Assembly (NCBI GenBank): GCA_963575745.1
Contig: CAUYUJ010001703.1
Span: forward strand, 366,001-430,000
Reading direction: 5' to 3'
From: Prorocentrum cordatum
Lineage: Eukaryota; Sar; Dinophyceae; Prorocentrales; Prorocentraceae
Length of the DNA stretch: 64,000 nucleotides
Position 1 is the first letter of the stretch. The number at the start of each line of letters is the position of its first letter. The translations under genes and the position numbers were made by a program. Shown in pieces: positions 11,579 to 22,044 of the stretch. The notes below the pieces were generated by a model, which saw only the letters and a list, made by a program, of their open reading frames with translations, ran no database searches and was not told the origin of the DNA.

Positions 11579-11727
11579 CGGGCATGTCCCCCTACGGGCG
11601 GATATTGGACGAGAACTTAAAAATAGTCAAAAACATATTTAAAAAGAATCGAAAGTAATCAAAAAATCGTCTCCAGACAATGTTTTGACTGTTTTTGACT
11701 ATTCCTCCTGTAAAGGGACAGGCCCCA
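11579..11727. mobile_element. 149-bp MITE, copy 2
   Basis: Same family as 11186-11333. The left end is CGGGCATGTCCCCCTACGGG and the right end in reverse complement is GGGGCCTGTCCCTTTACAGG. The interior is A+T-rich with a central ATCGTCTCC block. Confidence 0.8.
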
Positions 11728-12365
11728 CTTAATGCTGGCGTTGACCTTCGCGGCCCGCAGAGACACGGGAGGCTTTCTATATTTGCAGTCCAGCAAGATT
11801 GCCTGCAGGGCATCCCCATGCCCCCCCCCTCCGCCGCCTTTTCAATCAGAGCCGGGCCGAAAAGGAGTGCGCAAGTGCATCCCGACCTGCGCGGAGTCCA
11901 GCCAGACTTCCGTTCGGGCATCGCCCCGGCCCCCCCCACCCGTCCATACCAGCAAACCTGCCAGCATCTGTCGGAAGCCGGGCAAGGGCTGCTAAATCCG
12001 TGGCTGCTAAAATTGACCTCCGGGAAATTGTCTTCGTCCTTCCGGGAAGAAGCCCGTTGACTGTGTCGCGTGCCGCGCCTCATTCCGGGAAATTGTTTTT
12101 TCCTTCTGGGAGGGCCGTTTTAGCAGCCACGGTTTTAGCAGCCCTCGCCCACTGCTTGAATCTGATCGAGAACTGCCTCCGGTCCTTTCGAGGCACCAGC
12201 GGCAGCCCTGGCCCTGGGCCGCACCGTCTCCCCACCGCTGGGCACGGCGAGGCATCTCGGGGGGGAGGGGTCCTCGAGCATGTCCTTGAAGAGCAGCAGC
12301 GCGCCTGTCGGCGCGGGGCTCTCTGGGCTGAGCAGAATCAAGACGGCCCACATCATCGGACACCA
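11728..12365. other. intergenic with an internal near-duplicate
   Basis: No gene recognised. Two stretches share CCGTGGCTGCTAAA / TTTAGCAGCCACGG in inverted orientation (about 11997-12013 and 12117-12133) and TTCCGGGAA segments lie between them, so this is an imperfect hairpin of about 140 bp. Confidence 0.4.
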
Positions 12366-12505
12366 ATTGTTTCGGTCGCGATCGGTAGAGACAGATCCAC
12401 ATCGGCCGCGACGGGTCGCGACCGATTTCGAAACAAATCGGTCGCGACCGAACTCGACAGTCGCATCCGCGAAATTATGAAAGGCAATGATCTACGGGAG
12501 GCGTA
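12366..12505. repeat. TCGGTCGCGACCGA palindromic repeat cluster, copy 2
   Basis: Contains GGTCGCGACCGATTTCG and its inverse AATCGGTCGCGACCGAA, then CAATGATCTACGGGAGGCG. It is the partner of 8470-8640. Confidence 0.7.
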
Positions 12506-13530
12506 GGTCTTCCTGGCCTGGGGGGCACTGTCTCGGGGTCCGAGGCTGTTGTGGAACTCAGGGCCTACTGCGAGGTGCCCATGAAAAACCAGGATGTTTG
12601 CGCGCCCGAGAGAACAGCAGCCGTGGGCCGAAATGTTCTACATGTTTAGGGTTCTCCAGGTGGAACCTCCAAAGTCCTTGCTTGCAATGTCCTGGTTTGG
12701 GGCGCCAGAAGGGCCACTAAGCATCAAAGGCCAGCATGGGAAGGAGGCCCCCTGAGGCCCACCACGGAAAAGCTACGAGGTCGGAGGAAAGCGTCGCGTA
12801 AATGCAGATGAAGGGCCGAGCGTATGATGCCATGAACCACCGCCTGACAGCTGGGCATCGCGGCGTGCACAGCGAAGGGCGCTTCCACCGATTAGCACCC
12901 GGGGCCCTGACGGATCTATCTGGCCCGAGAACTGCCGCGCACAGATTGAGCGGGGAGGTCTAGAGGAACAACAGACGACATAAACACAACTTCTCGGAGG
13001 TCCGCGCGGACCATCGAGAATTCCTGGTTATGCAATTGTATCGTCTTCGAAGCTCAGCATTCTATTACGGCATCGTGGTTTGTCACGTTTGTCGGACGTC
13101 TGGACATACACCAAACTAGGGGCACGGGTTCACAGTACGAGCGCAAGAGTCTTGGACGTCCATATTGCAACAATTGTAGCCGCGGCAGGGCCTCAGCACA
13201 GGGCCAACACAAGGATGACGGCGCACCAGCCCCAGGATACCCTTCTGAGCCCATTCGGCGATTCAGCAGGTTTGAGCGCCGAACGGACCGAGCATCAAGC
13301 CCATCTGGTAGCCGAATGGGCTCAGGCGCCGAATGTGCCCAGAGGGAAACCCTGAAGCAGAAGTACGGACTGGTAAGACGCCGTTGCAGGACCAGTCCCC
13401 TTTGTCTCCATCCTGATCGTCGGGCTGATCACGCGAACTTCTGCTCCGTTACCCGCCTGATCGGTCCCCTCGTCCTGCACCGTCTGATCCTGGCAATCAC
13501 CATTATGTTCAACCTCATCTGCCGCAATGC
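12506..13530. other. intergenic, no gene recognised
   Basis: No convincing frame or repeat is seen before the EF-hand exon at 13545. Confidence 0.35.
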
Positions 13531-13532
13531 CC

Positions 13533-13590
13533 GCCTGCGGCGAACTCGCTGAAGGACAGAGACCCGTCGTTGTTGCAGTCGAGCGCCTGC
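13533..13590 (-). CDS. EF-hand exon fragment 2
   Basis: The minus strand encodes ALDCNNDGSLSFSEFAAGG. The loop DCNNDGSLSFSE (13545-13580) fits a canonical EF-hand (D1, N3, D5, G6, E12). A pyrimidine-rich stretch ending TTTGCGCAG precedes it and would serve as an acceptor. A stop follows soon after in this frame, so the exon is short or the gene is decayed. Gene identity is unknown. Confidence 0.45.
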
Positions 13591-13599
13591 GCAAAGCAA

Positions 13600-14465
13600 A
13601 GGCATGCTGACAAAAGCATTCATGTTGACCGAACACCACGAAAAATCATTGCGCTCACCCGCCAGGCGTAAGTGGGAGCAGGGCGAATTAACACGACTGA
13701 AGCTCAAAATCGGCCCCAGACCCCTCCCGGGTTCCGAACGCACCTGTTACCCGAGCTGCGTCCAGCCTCGGTGACGAGGGGTCCCCTTGAGGCCACACGC
13801 CGTTGACTCAACTCGCCATCTCCTGACCAAGACATCGATCAAGCATGGCATCGACGCTGGTTCCTCGCCGCCAGGCCTGTCACCACAAGCCGGCGCAGCG
13901 GCCACGCCGCGCCTCATGCGATTCGGAAGACCACTGTTGTTCTGTTAGGGAGCAAAGAATCCACCCCATAAGAAGCACCCCGACAAACGAAGCCGTTTAG
14001 CAAACGCACCCAAGGAAGGAATCGAACAGGGCAGGGGCTGTTTAGTAAACGCCCAGGACCTTTTAGTATAAACGCCAATTGCTGGGGTCGGGGTGGCTGT
14101 TCTTCCCTCGATCTTGGGCACCCTCCAGACTCTTCGTCCCCCTCCTCCGCGTCTTCCTCATCCAGCCTCCCCTCCTCCATAAAGACCTCCTCGTGTGCCT
14201 CCACCTTCTGTGCTCCGCACCTCCCGCCTATCCTCATCGGCCTCGCCCTCCCTGGACGAAAAATCCTCCTCCTCCTCCTCCTTTTCCTCCTCCTCCGCGC
14301 ATCCTATGCTGCGGTTTCGGGGGGCTTCGCCTGTCCCTTCGCGCCGCCATTTGCGTCGAAGTCGTGTCGAACCCGCGTCGAACGCGTGAAACCCGCGTCG
14401 ACTCCTCGTCGGACGCAAGAAAACGACAGCACCTCTCCACAACACACCCTCCTGTGCCCCCGGAC
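13600..14465. other. intergenic, no gene recognised
   Basis: Only short frames. The CCT-rich tract near 14265-14300 is a small microsatellite. Confidence 0.35.
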
Positions 14466-14545
14466 GGGGCGCAGCCTCGAACGTCCTGTGGATCAGGTCC
14501 TTGTCCTCGACGCCCATCTTCAGGAACATCTCCTGGTCTGATGGG
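14465..14545 (-). CDS. possible orphan exon (unrecognised)
   Basis: The minus strand reads SDQEMFLKMGVEDKDLIHRT then FEAAPRPG, a protein-like stretch with a helix-like charge pattern after a possible acceptor (AACAG). No family can be named. It touches the inverted repeat at 14541-14696, whose other arm also carries a protein-like frame (AMLGLEEDQAEETMMGMF, about 14690-14740 minus). Confidence 0.25.
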
Positions 14546-14696
14546 CCTGTTTTCCACCACCACTATCATAAGTTGGAGGGGGGAATGAGGTGGAGGACGA
14601 GGAGGAGGACGAGGAGGACGAGGAGGAGGAGGAGGAGGAGGAGGAGCACCCTCTCCCCCTCCAACTTATGGCGGTAATGGTGGAAAACATGCCCAT
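14541..14696. repeat. inverted repeat enclosing a GAG microsatellite
   Basis: The left arm (14541-14583, ATGGGCCTGTTTTCCACCA...) and right arm (14653-14696) are reverse complements with few mismatches. The loop holds (GAGGAC/GAG)n. The structure is a 156-bp hairpin. Confidence 0.75.
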
Positions 14697-14934
14697 CATG
14701 GTCTCCTCCGCCTGGTCCTCCTCCAGACCAAGCATCGCTCCATCCGCCCTCGACGTCCCCTCTGATCGACCCTACGAATTCCGCCCTGGGACAGAAATCC
14801 GCCGATCCGGCGCGTGAGTTTCTGAGAGCGTGGGCTTGAGCTCGCTCAAGCTTCGCTCTGCCGAGGGGGGGGGGACCTCATTTCCTACCTATTTCCAACC
14901 TGTTTCCGACCTAATTCAGTGCTTCGCCCCACCC

Positions 14935-15035
14935 CCCCTCCAGAGCGGACCCCCCCCCCCTGCAGATCCCCCCACCCTCCTGCAGCCCCAGAGCGGACCC
15001 CCCCCTCAGAGCGGACCCCCCGGAGTCTGACCTTC
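14935..15035 (+). repeat. CAGAGCGGACCCCC minisatellite, left of copia
   Basis: Four units of CAGAGCGGACCCCCC with CTGCAG spacers. The same unit forms the larger array at 23500-23878 on the other side of the copia element. Confidence 0.85.
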
Positions 15036-15154
15036 CAAGATCCCCTTCGCCGAGATGACATCCCCGAACCCCTGTGAATCCTCGCCTGTCTGTCCACATA
15101 GCTCAGAGGGTTTATTAGGTCTAATATGACCTGGTACAGTGAACTTCCGCCTCG

Positions 15155-15580
15155 TCATTGAGGCGTCGCGTGTTGCATCATCTGCTGTCGCAGTCCAGGG
15201 TGACGAAAGTCACTCACAATGTCCAGGTCAGTGTCCTCGATCTCCATGTAGTCAGGGAAGAGCTGCCACGCATCGTCTGCATCCACTGCAAAGCCCGTCT
15301 CAAGCGTGTCGAAACCCTTTTGTTTCCGATGCTTCTCTGAGATGAAATTGGAATCGTAGATCAGCTTCCAGGCACCTCGTTGCTGCCAGAGGTTGTAGCT
15401 CGCCCGGGCCTCCTCCGCGTTCTTCGTCATGCAGTCGCTGAGCTGGGCGCCACTATGACACCAGCGTAGTGATGTCGCCGTAGCTGCCATACCTCTCTTC
15501 AGTGCCAGGGCCTCTAGCGCGCTCCTCTTGTCCTTCATGCCCAGCGCGCTGCTCTCAGACCTCCAGGCGATCAAAGTCAC
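15155..15580 (-). pseudogene. duplicated RNase H C-terminal fragment
   Basis: The second copy of the RNase H tail runs ESSALGMKDKRSALEAL... to ...DLDIVSDF and then diverges to a short tail ending in a stop at 15155. It has no promoter or start of its own and is a by-product of the 357-bp duplication. Confidence 0.8.
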
Positions 15581-15929
15581 TCACAATGTCCAGGTCAGTG
15601 TCCTCGATCTCCATGTAGTCAGGGAAGAGCTGCCACGCATCGTCTGCATCCACTGCAAAGCCCGTCTCAAGCGTGTCGAAACCCTTTTGTTTCCGATGCT
15701 TCTCTGAGATGAAATTGGAATCGTAGATCAGCTTCCAGGCACCTCGTTGCTGCCAGAGGTTGTAGCTCGCCCGGGCCTCCTCCGCGTTCTTCGTCATGCA
15801 GTCGCTGAGCTGGGCGCCACTATGACACCAGCGTAGTGATGTCGCCGTAGCTGCCATACCTCTCTTCAGTGCCAGGGCCTCTAGCGCGCTCCTCTTGTCC
15901 TTCATGCCCAGCGCGCTGCTCTCAGACCT
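15206..15929 (-). repeat. 357-bp tandem duplication at copia 3' end
   Basis: Segments 15206-15562 and 15573-15929 appear identical by eye and are separated by 10 bp. They encode the RNase H tail beginning SSALGMKDKRSALEALALKR. Identity implies a recent duplication or gene conversion in an otherwise decayed element, unless it is an assembly artefact. Confidence 0.85.
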
Positions 15930-17601
15930 GTCCAGCGCATCAAACACTCCACGGCAATCTAGTACCAGTGCTCCTGGAATGCGAGCACATCCTTGCGCCC
16001 ACTGCCTCAGAGGAATTGGACCAATGATGATCTCGCTTAGCAATAGGCGGCAGAACTCCAGCTCTTCTTGGGCTTCGCTGGCTGCTTGAACTTCCGCTGC
16101 GCTTGAACTTCGGCATACCCTGGGAAGATGCCCATGAGACCAGAGAAATCGGTGCCTCCTTATGCTGCAGCAGCGCCTGGTCCGTCATAAAGATCAGAAA
16201 GCCTCCTTGCGAGGATCCATCTCTGCGTACATTCCACGCTGCGTCCGAATGCCCCACCAGACACGGATAAATGTGCTTCTCCATGATCAGCTCCTTGACC
16301 GCTTCCACTCGTGCTCTCCTGACCAGCTTGTTCGCCTGCATCAGGGTGTTGATCGTCGCCGTGTTCGTGTAGGCTAGTAGCAATGACAGCTCGGCGCTGA
16401 TGAGTGGAACACCTTGAGTGGATAGCCACATTAGTTGTCCAAGAACTGCTCGTAGATGAGAAGCCTCTCCCGGTGTCACTCCAGCTTCTGGATCCTTCCG
16501 ACGTTGAGTGGGTATGTCGATCTCCTTCAACTCCTGCGCGTAGTCGACCATGTTCAGATGGATGCGACCCCAGCTCTTCGTTCGACCATTGCATTCTTGC
16601 CGAATCCGAGTCCCACACTGAACAAAGTCTTGCGTCTCCCAGCTGCCCCACTCATGGGCGCCATGTAGTTCTTGAAGTGCGTCTATTGCAGCATGAGAGG
16701 CATTGTTGATCGCAATCATGAAATCGTCCACGTGTGCGACTGCAATGCCGACGAGACGGCCTTCGGAATCTCTTAAGCACCAGAGGCACGGCTCTGTCAC
16801 TGACTCGACCCAACCGAGCTTCTCCATGTCCTTGCGCACCCTGGTCCACCACCTTCTCGGAGCGTTTACCAAGCCATAGACGGCCTTCTTCAGCTTGATG
16901 CACTGATGATGTTCAAGTCGCAAGGCTTCTCGAAGTTCCTTGACGGGTTCCGCTAGAACGTTCCGATCTTCTTCTCCTAGATCTCCTTGAAGAAAGGCGG
17001 CCTTCACATCGCCCTTGAACACCTGGAATCCCATCGACTCTGACACTCCCAAGAACATCTGTCGTGCTCTACGGCTGCATGTAGGTGATGCCGTCTTGAT
17101 CTGCCCCAAGCTCGGATCAGTCTAGACAAGGACCACCAGGCGTGCCTTGAGGTCGCCCGTCTCCTTCTTGGTGATGACCCAGCGCATTTTCATTAACGCT
17201 CCGGGATGTACACCAGCGCGACTGGCCGCCTCACATACGCGATACTTCAGGAACGACTTGATCTCGTTCTCCTTGGCGAACGGTAACTGCTTCTTCTCCT
17301 CCGGTGTGAGATCCTTCAGCTTGACCTCAACCTTGTTCTGCTTCACCAAGGCTGCCAGCATTCTCTCTGGATTCTTCTCCAGCTGTCCTAGGTCCTTCTC
17401 GTCTGTCGTGAAGCCCACCAGTACTGCGAGCCCTGTTTTGTCCTCCGTAGAGTATCCGACGAGGTCATCCTGCTTCGCCTTCTGCGAATACTCCCAGGGT
17501 GACCTCCACTCCAGAGAGACTTCTTCTTCAGGATCTGTGCGTCCCAGATCGGCCCTGTAGACGTCAGGCGCCTTCACCCTCAGCGTTTCCATGTAGGTCA
17601 C
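15555..17601 (-). pseudogene. copia reverse transcriptase - RNase H region
   Basis: RVT_2-type polymerase and RNase H of a Ty1/copia polyprotein. Visible in order: a lead-in RWVITKKETGDLKARLVVLV (17122-17200), motif A GDVKAAFLQGD (about 16980), LKKAVYGLVNAPRRWW, the catalytic VAHVDDFMIA (about 16710-16740; HVDD in place of YVDD), then RNase H GHSDAAWNVRRDGSSQGGF (about 16210-16260). Breaks: an in-frame TAG at about 17122 between LVVL and TDP, and a frameshift near 16080 after SLVSWASSQ, after which the RNase H end continues in another frame (15555-16043). The catalytic pairs remain, but the frame cannot be translated as one protein. Confidence 0.9.
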
Positions 17602-17604
17602 GAA

Positions 17605-18250
17605 ATCGGCGCGATGTCTTCATGTCTCTGTCATCAGGAGGTTCAACACTCGCTTCCCGCTTGTTGATATCCTCTGGAGGTGGCTCGCTGTCCCAGGGAA
17701 CTTCGGTTTGAGGTCTGTCGGCAGGTCGGTCAGGTCCTCCTCCTGGTTCGGCGGGAACTTCTGCTGGTTCTCCTCGTAGATCTTCTTCTTCGTGATCCTA
17801 TCCATGTTCGTCGCCTGCCTCAGAGAAGAGGTGATCTCCGTGGTCACGAGGTGGTTCCCGGTATTGATCTCCATCCGGCCCATCTTCACCTTCGGGAATG
17901 TCATGCCATTCATCTGGTCCTGGTTGGTCGGCTAGGTCATCGAACGAGCCCTTCGTAAGGTCACGCACTAGCTTCTGGAACTGGCCTGAGCTGCCGGCCG
18001 AAATACTCTCCAGGGTCTGCTCTGCCCTCGCGACGGTGCGCAGGTGTGCTGCTGCTGCTCGTACCAGTCGATCGCCATCCACAAGCCAGACAACTCCGCG
18101 ACGTTCTGCTACCCCGTTCTTGACCTCGCGCTCTTGCATCAGCACCGTAGCTGGACCATGGAAGCGCCCAGACATTCCTTGCTGCGCTCCTCCAGTAGTG
18201 TGCCTTTTCGCCAGGCTCCCAGATCTTGAACGGTCGCGCGTTGGCTAGCA
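17605..18250 (-). pseudogene. copia integrase-RT linker, frame-broken
   Basis: Protein-like pieces occur in two frames (17620-17913 and 17798-18175), including MSGRFHGPATVLMQEREVKN and VVWLVDGDRLVRAAAAHLRT. The latter resembles the SH3-like integrase C-terminal region common in copia elements (inference). Frame changes show at least two indels. Confidence 0.6.
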
Positions 18251-19733
18251 GCGCTCTCTTCGTCGTCTCGGACAGGTAGTGTTCTACACAGGCTTTGTAC
18301 GCAGTCCGTTTGTTCAGCACGAGCTTCTGAAATTGATCCTCCTTCACCTCTGCGCTGAGAGTGGAGGGATTCTCCTCATCTTGTAGACCATGTCCAGCCG
18401 GGGTGCGACCCATGAGGAGCATAAGTGGACTGTAGCCGTTGTGCCTCATCAGGTCGTTGTTAGCGGCGCACGCCCACGTGAAGATCTCCTGCGGCTCGAT
18501 GTCGCCCGGAACTTCCCAGGCCATCCGAGTCGCAATCTCCTTGATCGTCTCTATGCACCTCTCGACCACGCCCATGCGCCAGTGAGCTTCTCCAGGTTCT
18601 GGTCGCCATTCGATTCCATGACCTGATAGCCACGCACGATGTTCCGCTTGTCGGAAGCGACCTTCAGGATCCGATCTCAGAACTTCTGGTTTGCCGTAGT
18701 GCTGGATCCAGCTCTTCAAGAACGTCTCCTTCATCTCCTTAGCTGTTGTGTTGCCGCAGTGATTATCCATATCCTCCTTGTTGAGTAGTACGTGGCACGC
18801 AGTGAAGCGACTTCCGTAGTCTGCACACAGGGTGCCTCTTATATGATACGCCCTCCGAGGATGTGTCAAATAGAAGTTGTCGCATCCTAGCTCTTTCCCG
18901 GGCGTCGGAACTGAAGGCTCTGAGCTCGCGATTGGACGAAGTTGGAAACGTTGAGCGGCCTTGCACGATGGGCATTCGTAGTGCTTGCATAGATCGACCA
19001 GCTTATTGTCGGCCTGTCGAGTCTTGAGAGCGGCCTCAACTGTCGTCAAGCTGCAGCGTCCGAAATTGCGGTGCAGGTGCGCGATGATGGCCTCCATGTC
19101 CTTGAGCTCCTTCTTCGGAAGAGGTCTTGGGAAGAGGTAGACGTAGGTCTTGGGAAGAGGTAGACGTAGGTTGCCCAGCCAGCGTTGATCTTCAGGTAGT
19201 CCGTCACCCACTGCTGGTTCCAGAGGTCCAGGTTCTCCTTCCCCTTCTGGGGTTGCTGCGGCTGGTTCGAGAGTAGGTCGTTTGGGTTGTCCTTGCTGCC
19301 CGTCATCTTCAGGAGACCGTTTACCCCGGATCCAACGTCGTAGATGCTCACGAACTGTAAAGGCCCCAACGTCTTTCGCATTGACTTCCTTGACTAAATA
19401 CGAGAGGGCTTCGTCGGACGTTGTCTTCTTCATGAAGTGCTTCGCTATCTTCTTGCACATATTCACGGGATAGTTCGCCGTTAGCGCCACACGAGTCCCT
19501 CCTTCGATCGGTAGATGAACATGCAAGTCTTGACATCGACGTCCAACCTCCTTCTCGAACGTCTCATCGGTTGTCGCTATGTACCACTCCTTCTCGAGCA
19601 GCACGTCTTCCTTCTCATCGCGCATATCGTACATACACCCGTGGGAAAGTACATCCATGCAGCTCCTGCTTGAGGCTCTTGAAGTTACCTGTCCATGATC
19701 TGCATCTCCCTGTCTGCCCCATGTAGATGTCAC
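18250..19733 (-). pseudogene. copia integrase
   Basis: DDE integrase that would insert the cDNA. A zinc-binding-like CKHYECPSCKAAQRF lies near 18960-19000. The core follows, with D in GCDNFYLTHP (about 18890), D in VLRSDPEGRF (about 18660-18690) and E in HWRMGVVERCIETIKE (about 18550-18590). The GVVER motif is typical of copia integrase. A 24-bp tandem duplication near 19121-19168 (LPKTYVYLFPRP repeated) disturbs the N-terminal part. The open frame extends beyond the real domain into 17961 as an out-of-frame tail. Confidence 0.85.
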
Positions 19734-20714
19734 AGAATCCAGCCTCTCGAAGTTGTGCGATCGCCCACACCATGTTGCGCTTAATCTTTCGAGTTTTGAT
19801 CAGCTTCTTCTGCGCTTCTTCGGTCATGGGGTTCAGGTTCTGCATGGGGCTCTCCGCACCACAAGGAGGTGAGAACCAGACCTTCCGTGGCCTCTTCTCC
19901 ATCAGCACCTGGACCAGCTTCATAGCTCCGCCTCTCGTCGTGAAGCCGTAGCCGTTCCAGTTACTGAATCGTTCAGCTCGTCCTCCTGCCTCGTGTACGG
20001 CCTTCGACAAACTCGAGTCCGCGACGCGTGCCACTTCCGCCAGATCCAGGCGTCCATATCGTTCTGCAGCTTCCCATGCTTCACCAGGTATAGCTCCCAA
20101 CGCAGTGGCCGCGATCAGATGCGCGTTGACCATCGAGTTCTTCAAACGAGGTGGAGGTCTCCTGCTGGCCTCGGCATGCCTGAGGAAGTTGGGAGATGCT
20201 CGGGCACTGGAATTCCGAAAGCACTCTTGCTGACCATCGGTTCTGGGACGCCCTGCTGCTTCGTTGCCCTTGGCGGATTGATCATCTCCTCCACCTTGAT
20301 CTTGACGTCCGGTTTTGACGAGGCTGAAGTCTGAATGAGACCCTCCTCGACGACTGTCTGCGCCTCTGCATCCGAGAGCGCCTTGATGACCTCCGACGAC
20401 AGTCTGCTCGGCAGCAGGCGGCTTGACGTAGGCTGTGGGGTACTTCGCAAAGTAGTCGGCTCGCTCTCTGAGGTGCTGTCCGTGTAGTTCATGTCCGGGT
20501 TGCAGGAGGGACGAACTCGTGGTTGAGCGTGCCCCGTCGCCTCCAACCGCTGGAAGTGCTCGCGCGACTTGGTGCAGAAGCTGAGCTGCTCGTCCTGCTC
20601 CTTCGCGAAGATGTCCTTGAACAGGATCTCTCCGCAGCCCCTGCACTTGGTCTGTTCCGCGTGTGCGTTCGCTCCCTGACGCGTCTGGTTCCGATGCGCG
20701 CATAATCTGACCAT
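19615..20714 (-). pseudogene. copia polyprotein segment with SPPC (methyltransferase-like) domain
   Basis: Two overlapping frames carry one ancestral region. The first (20142-20714) has a CxxC pair, TKCRGCGEILFKDIFA. The second (from about 20140 down) reads MVNAHLIAATALGAIPGEAW, then AMKLVQVLMEKRPRKVWFSP and PCGAESPMQNLN. The VWFSPPC motif recalls the PPC catalytic loop of cytosine C5 methyltransferases, but other MTase motifs are not clear, so this is inference. A frameshift joins the two parts near 20140. Confidence 0.6.
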
Positions 20715-20796
20715 TGACTGCCCCGATGAAGAGATTCGGGTTGTCCGGCTGAGAGTAGCTACTCTGAGCCAGAACAGTTCTGGGAAATGCTGAGAT

Positions 20797-21216
20797 TCAA
20801 ATCCACCGAAACTGTTCGACTTGACGAGCGTGTTTGTGATCTATGAAACTATCTCGAACTGTGACTCCTTCGCCCCTTTCTCTCATCATATATGTGATCC
20901 GTTCCCCGTGAAGTGCCGAGATGTCCCGATCGTCGAAGTCACGCGGATCACATCTTTGAAAAAGAACCCGACGATGAACTCTACATAGGGCCTCTGGAGT
21001 TCCAATCCAAGTGTCCTTCTTAACCTTGTCCCCCTCGGCCCAGTTCGCGTACTTCAGGAGGTGTTCTAGAATCGGTTTCATCATCTGGGTGCTCAAGTTC
21101 GGTAACTTTGATCTTATTCGGATGCTTATTTCGAGTAGCTGTTGGAGTTCTCTGGGAAGGTCTTCAGCGCCCTTTGGGCCCCTGGTAGCGACAACGATGG
21201 ATGACGTCTTTTCCAC
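20797..21216 (-). pseudogene. copia segment between protease and SPPC domain
   Basis: The frame reads ELQQLLEISIRIRSKLPNLS and KDTWIGTPEALCRVHRRVLF, protein-like but not assignable to a family. Position and strand place it in the copia polyprotein. Flanking gaps show stop codons or frameshifts on both sides. Confidence 0.55.
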
Positions 21217-21396
21217 AGTCGTCGTGTCGCGACCAGGGCACTGTCCCTATTCGCAACACGAGGCCGAGCCAGTGTCGCTCAGCACCGTCAAGTCCAAGGC
21301 AAGGTGACTAGACGCCAGCACCCTTGTGGGAATCTCCTTCTTGAGCCTCCGGGAGTGCACCGCGTTCCGCTCATAGTCGATCACTAGTCCAAACTT

Positions 21397-21990
21397 CTAC
21401 AGCATGTCGACTCCCAGTAAGATGGGGGACGGGCGGTCTAGCACGTAGATCTCGACTGTCTGGTTGTCGAGGTTGTGGACCTGAAACGAGACCTTCGAGG
21501 GGGCGTCAGCCCGGTCGCCACCAGCGAACGAGAAGCCCAGGCCCGCCCCCGTGGTCGCCTCCATCGGGCGCTGCAAGTGCTCGTTCAGGTACTCCAGCTG
21601 CTCAACACCGCCCACGGACCTGGACGCCCCGCCGCCCAGAAGTGCGTAGCCCTTGCACTCGTCAAGGCTGAAGCCGATGAACGTGCCGTCCTCGGAGTTG
21701 CCGTCATCCTTCGCCAGGATCTGCTCCTCGGCGCACGTGCCCACGAAGTTGTCAAACTCCATGATGTGCCCCAGAGCACCCACGAAGCTGTTGAACGCCC
21801 TTCTCCGATCAGCCGTCGTTCCACCATTGCCCCGATTTGGACAATCTCGAGCCCGATGACCCTGTTCTCCACACAACAGACACGTATCCTTGTCCACCTT
21901 CCTCGGCGCTGTACCTGATGATGTGCTCTGCCTCGTAGTTGATGGCGTGCCGCGGCCTTTGCCTTTGTTCTTGCCCTTGCCCTTGCCTTT
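21397..21990 (-). pseudogene. copia CCHC zinc knuckle and protease-like domain
   Basis: A basic linker precedes the CCHC knuckle CLLCGEQGHRARDC (C-x2-C-x4-H-x4-C, about 21840-21885), the RNA-binding part of Gag. The following GYALLGGGASRSVGG aligns with the retropepsin active site, normally L-[ILV]-D-[ST]-G-A. Here the Asp position reads Gly (GGC at about 21640), so the protease would be dead. PILLGVDML near 21400 matches the second conserved protease block. The frame is otherwise open over 167 codons. Confidence 0.8.
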
Positions 21991-22044
21991 CGAGGGTGGT
22001 CCACCTCAGCTCGCTGCACGACCTCGTCCGGATCCTGGACCTGG

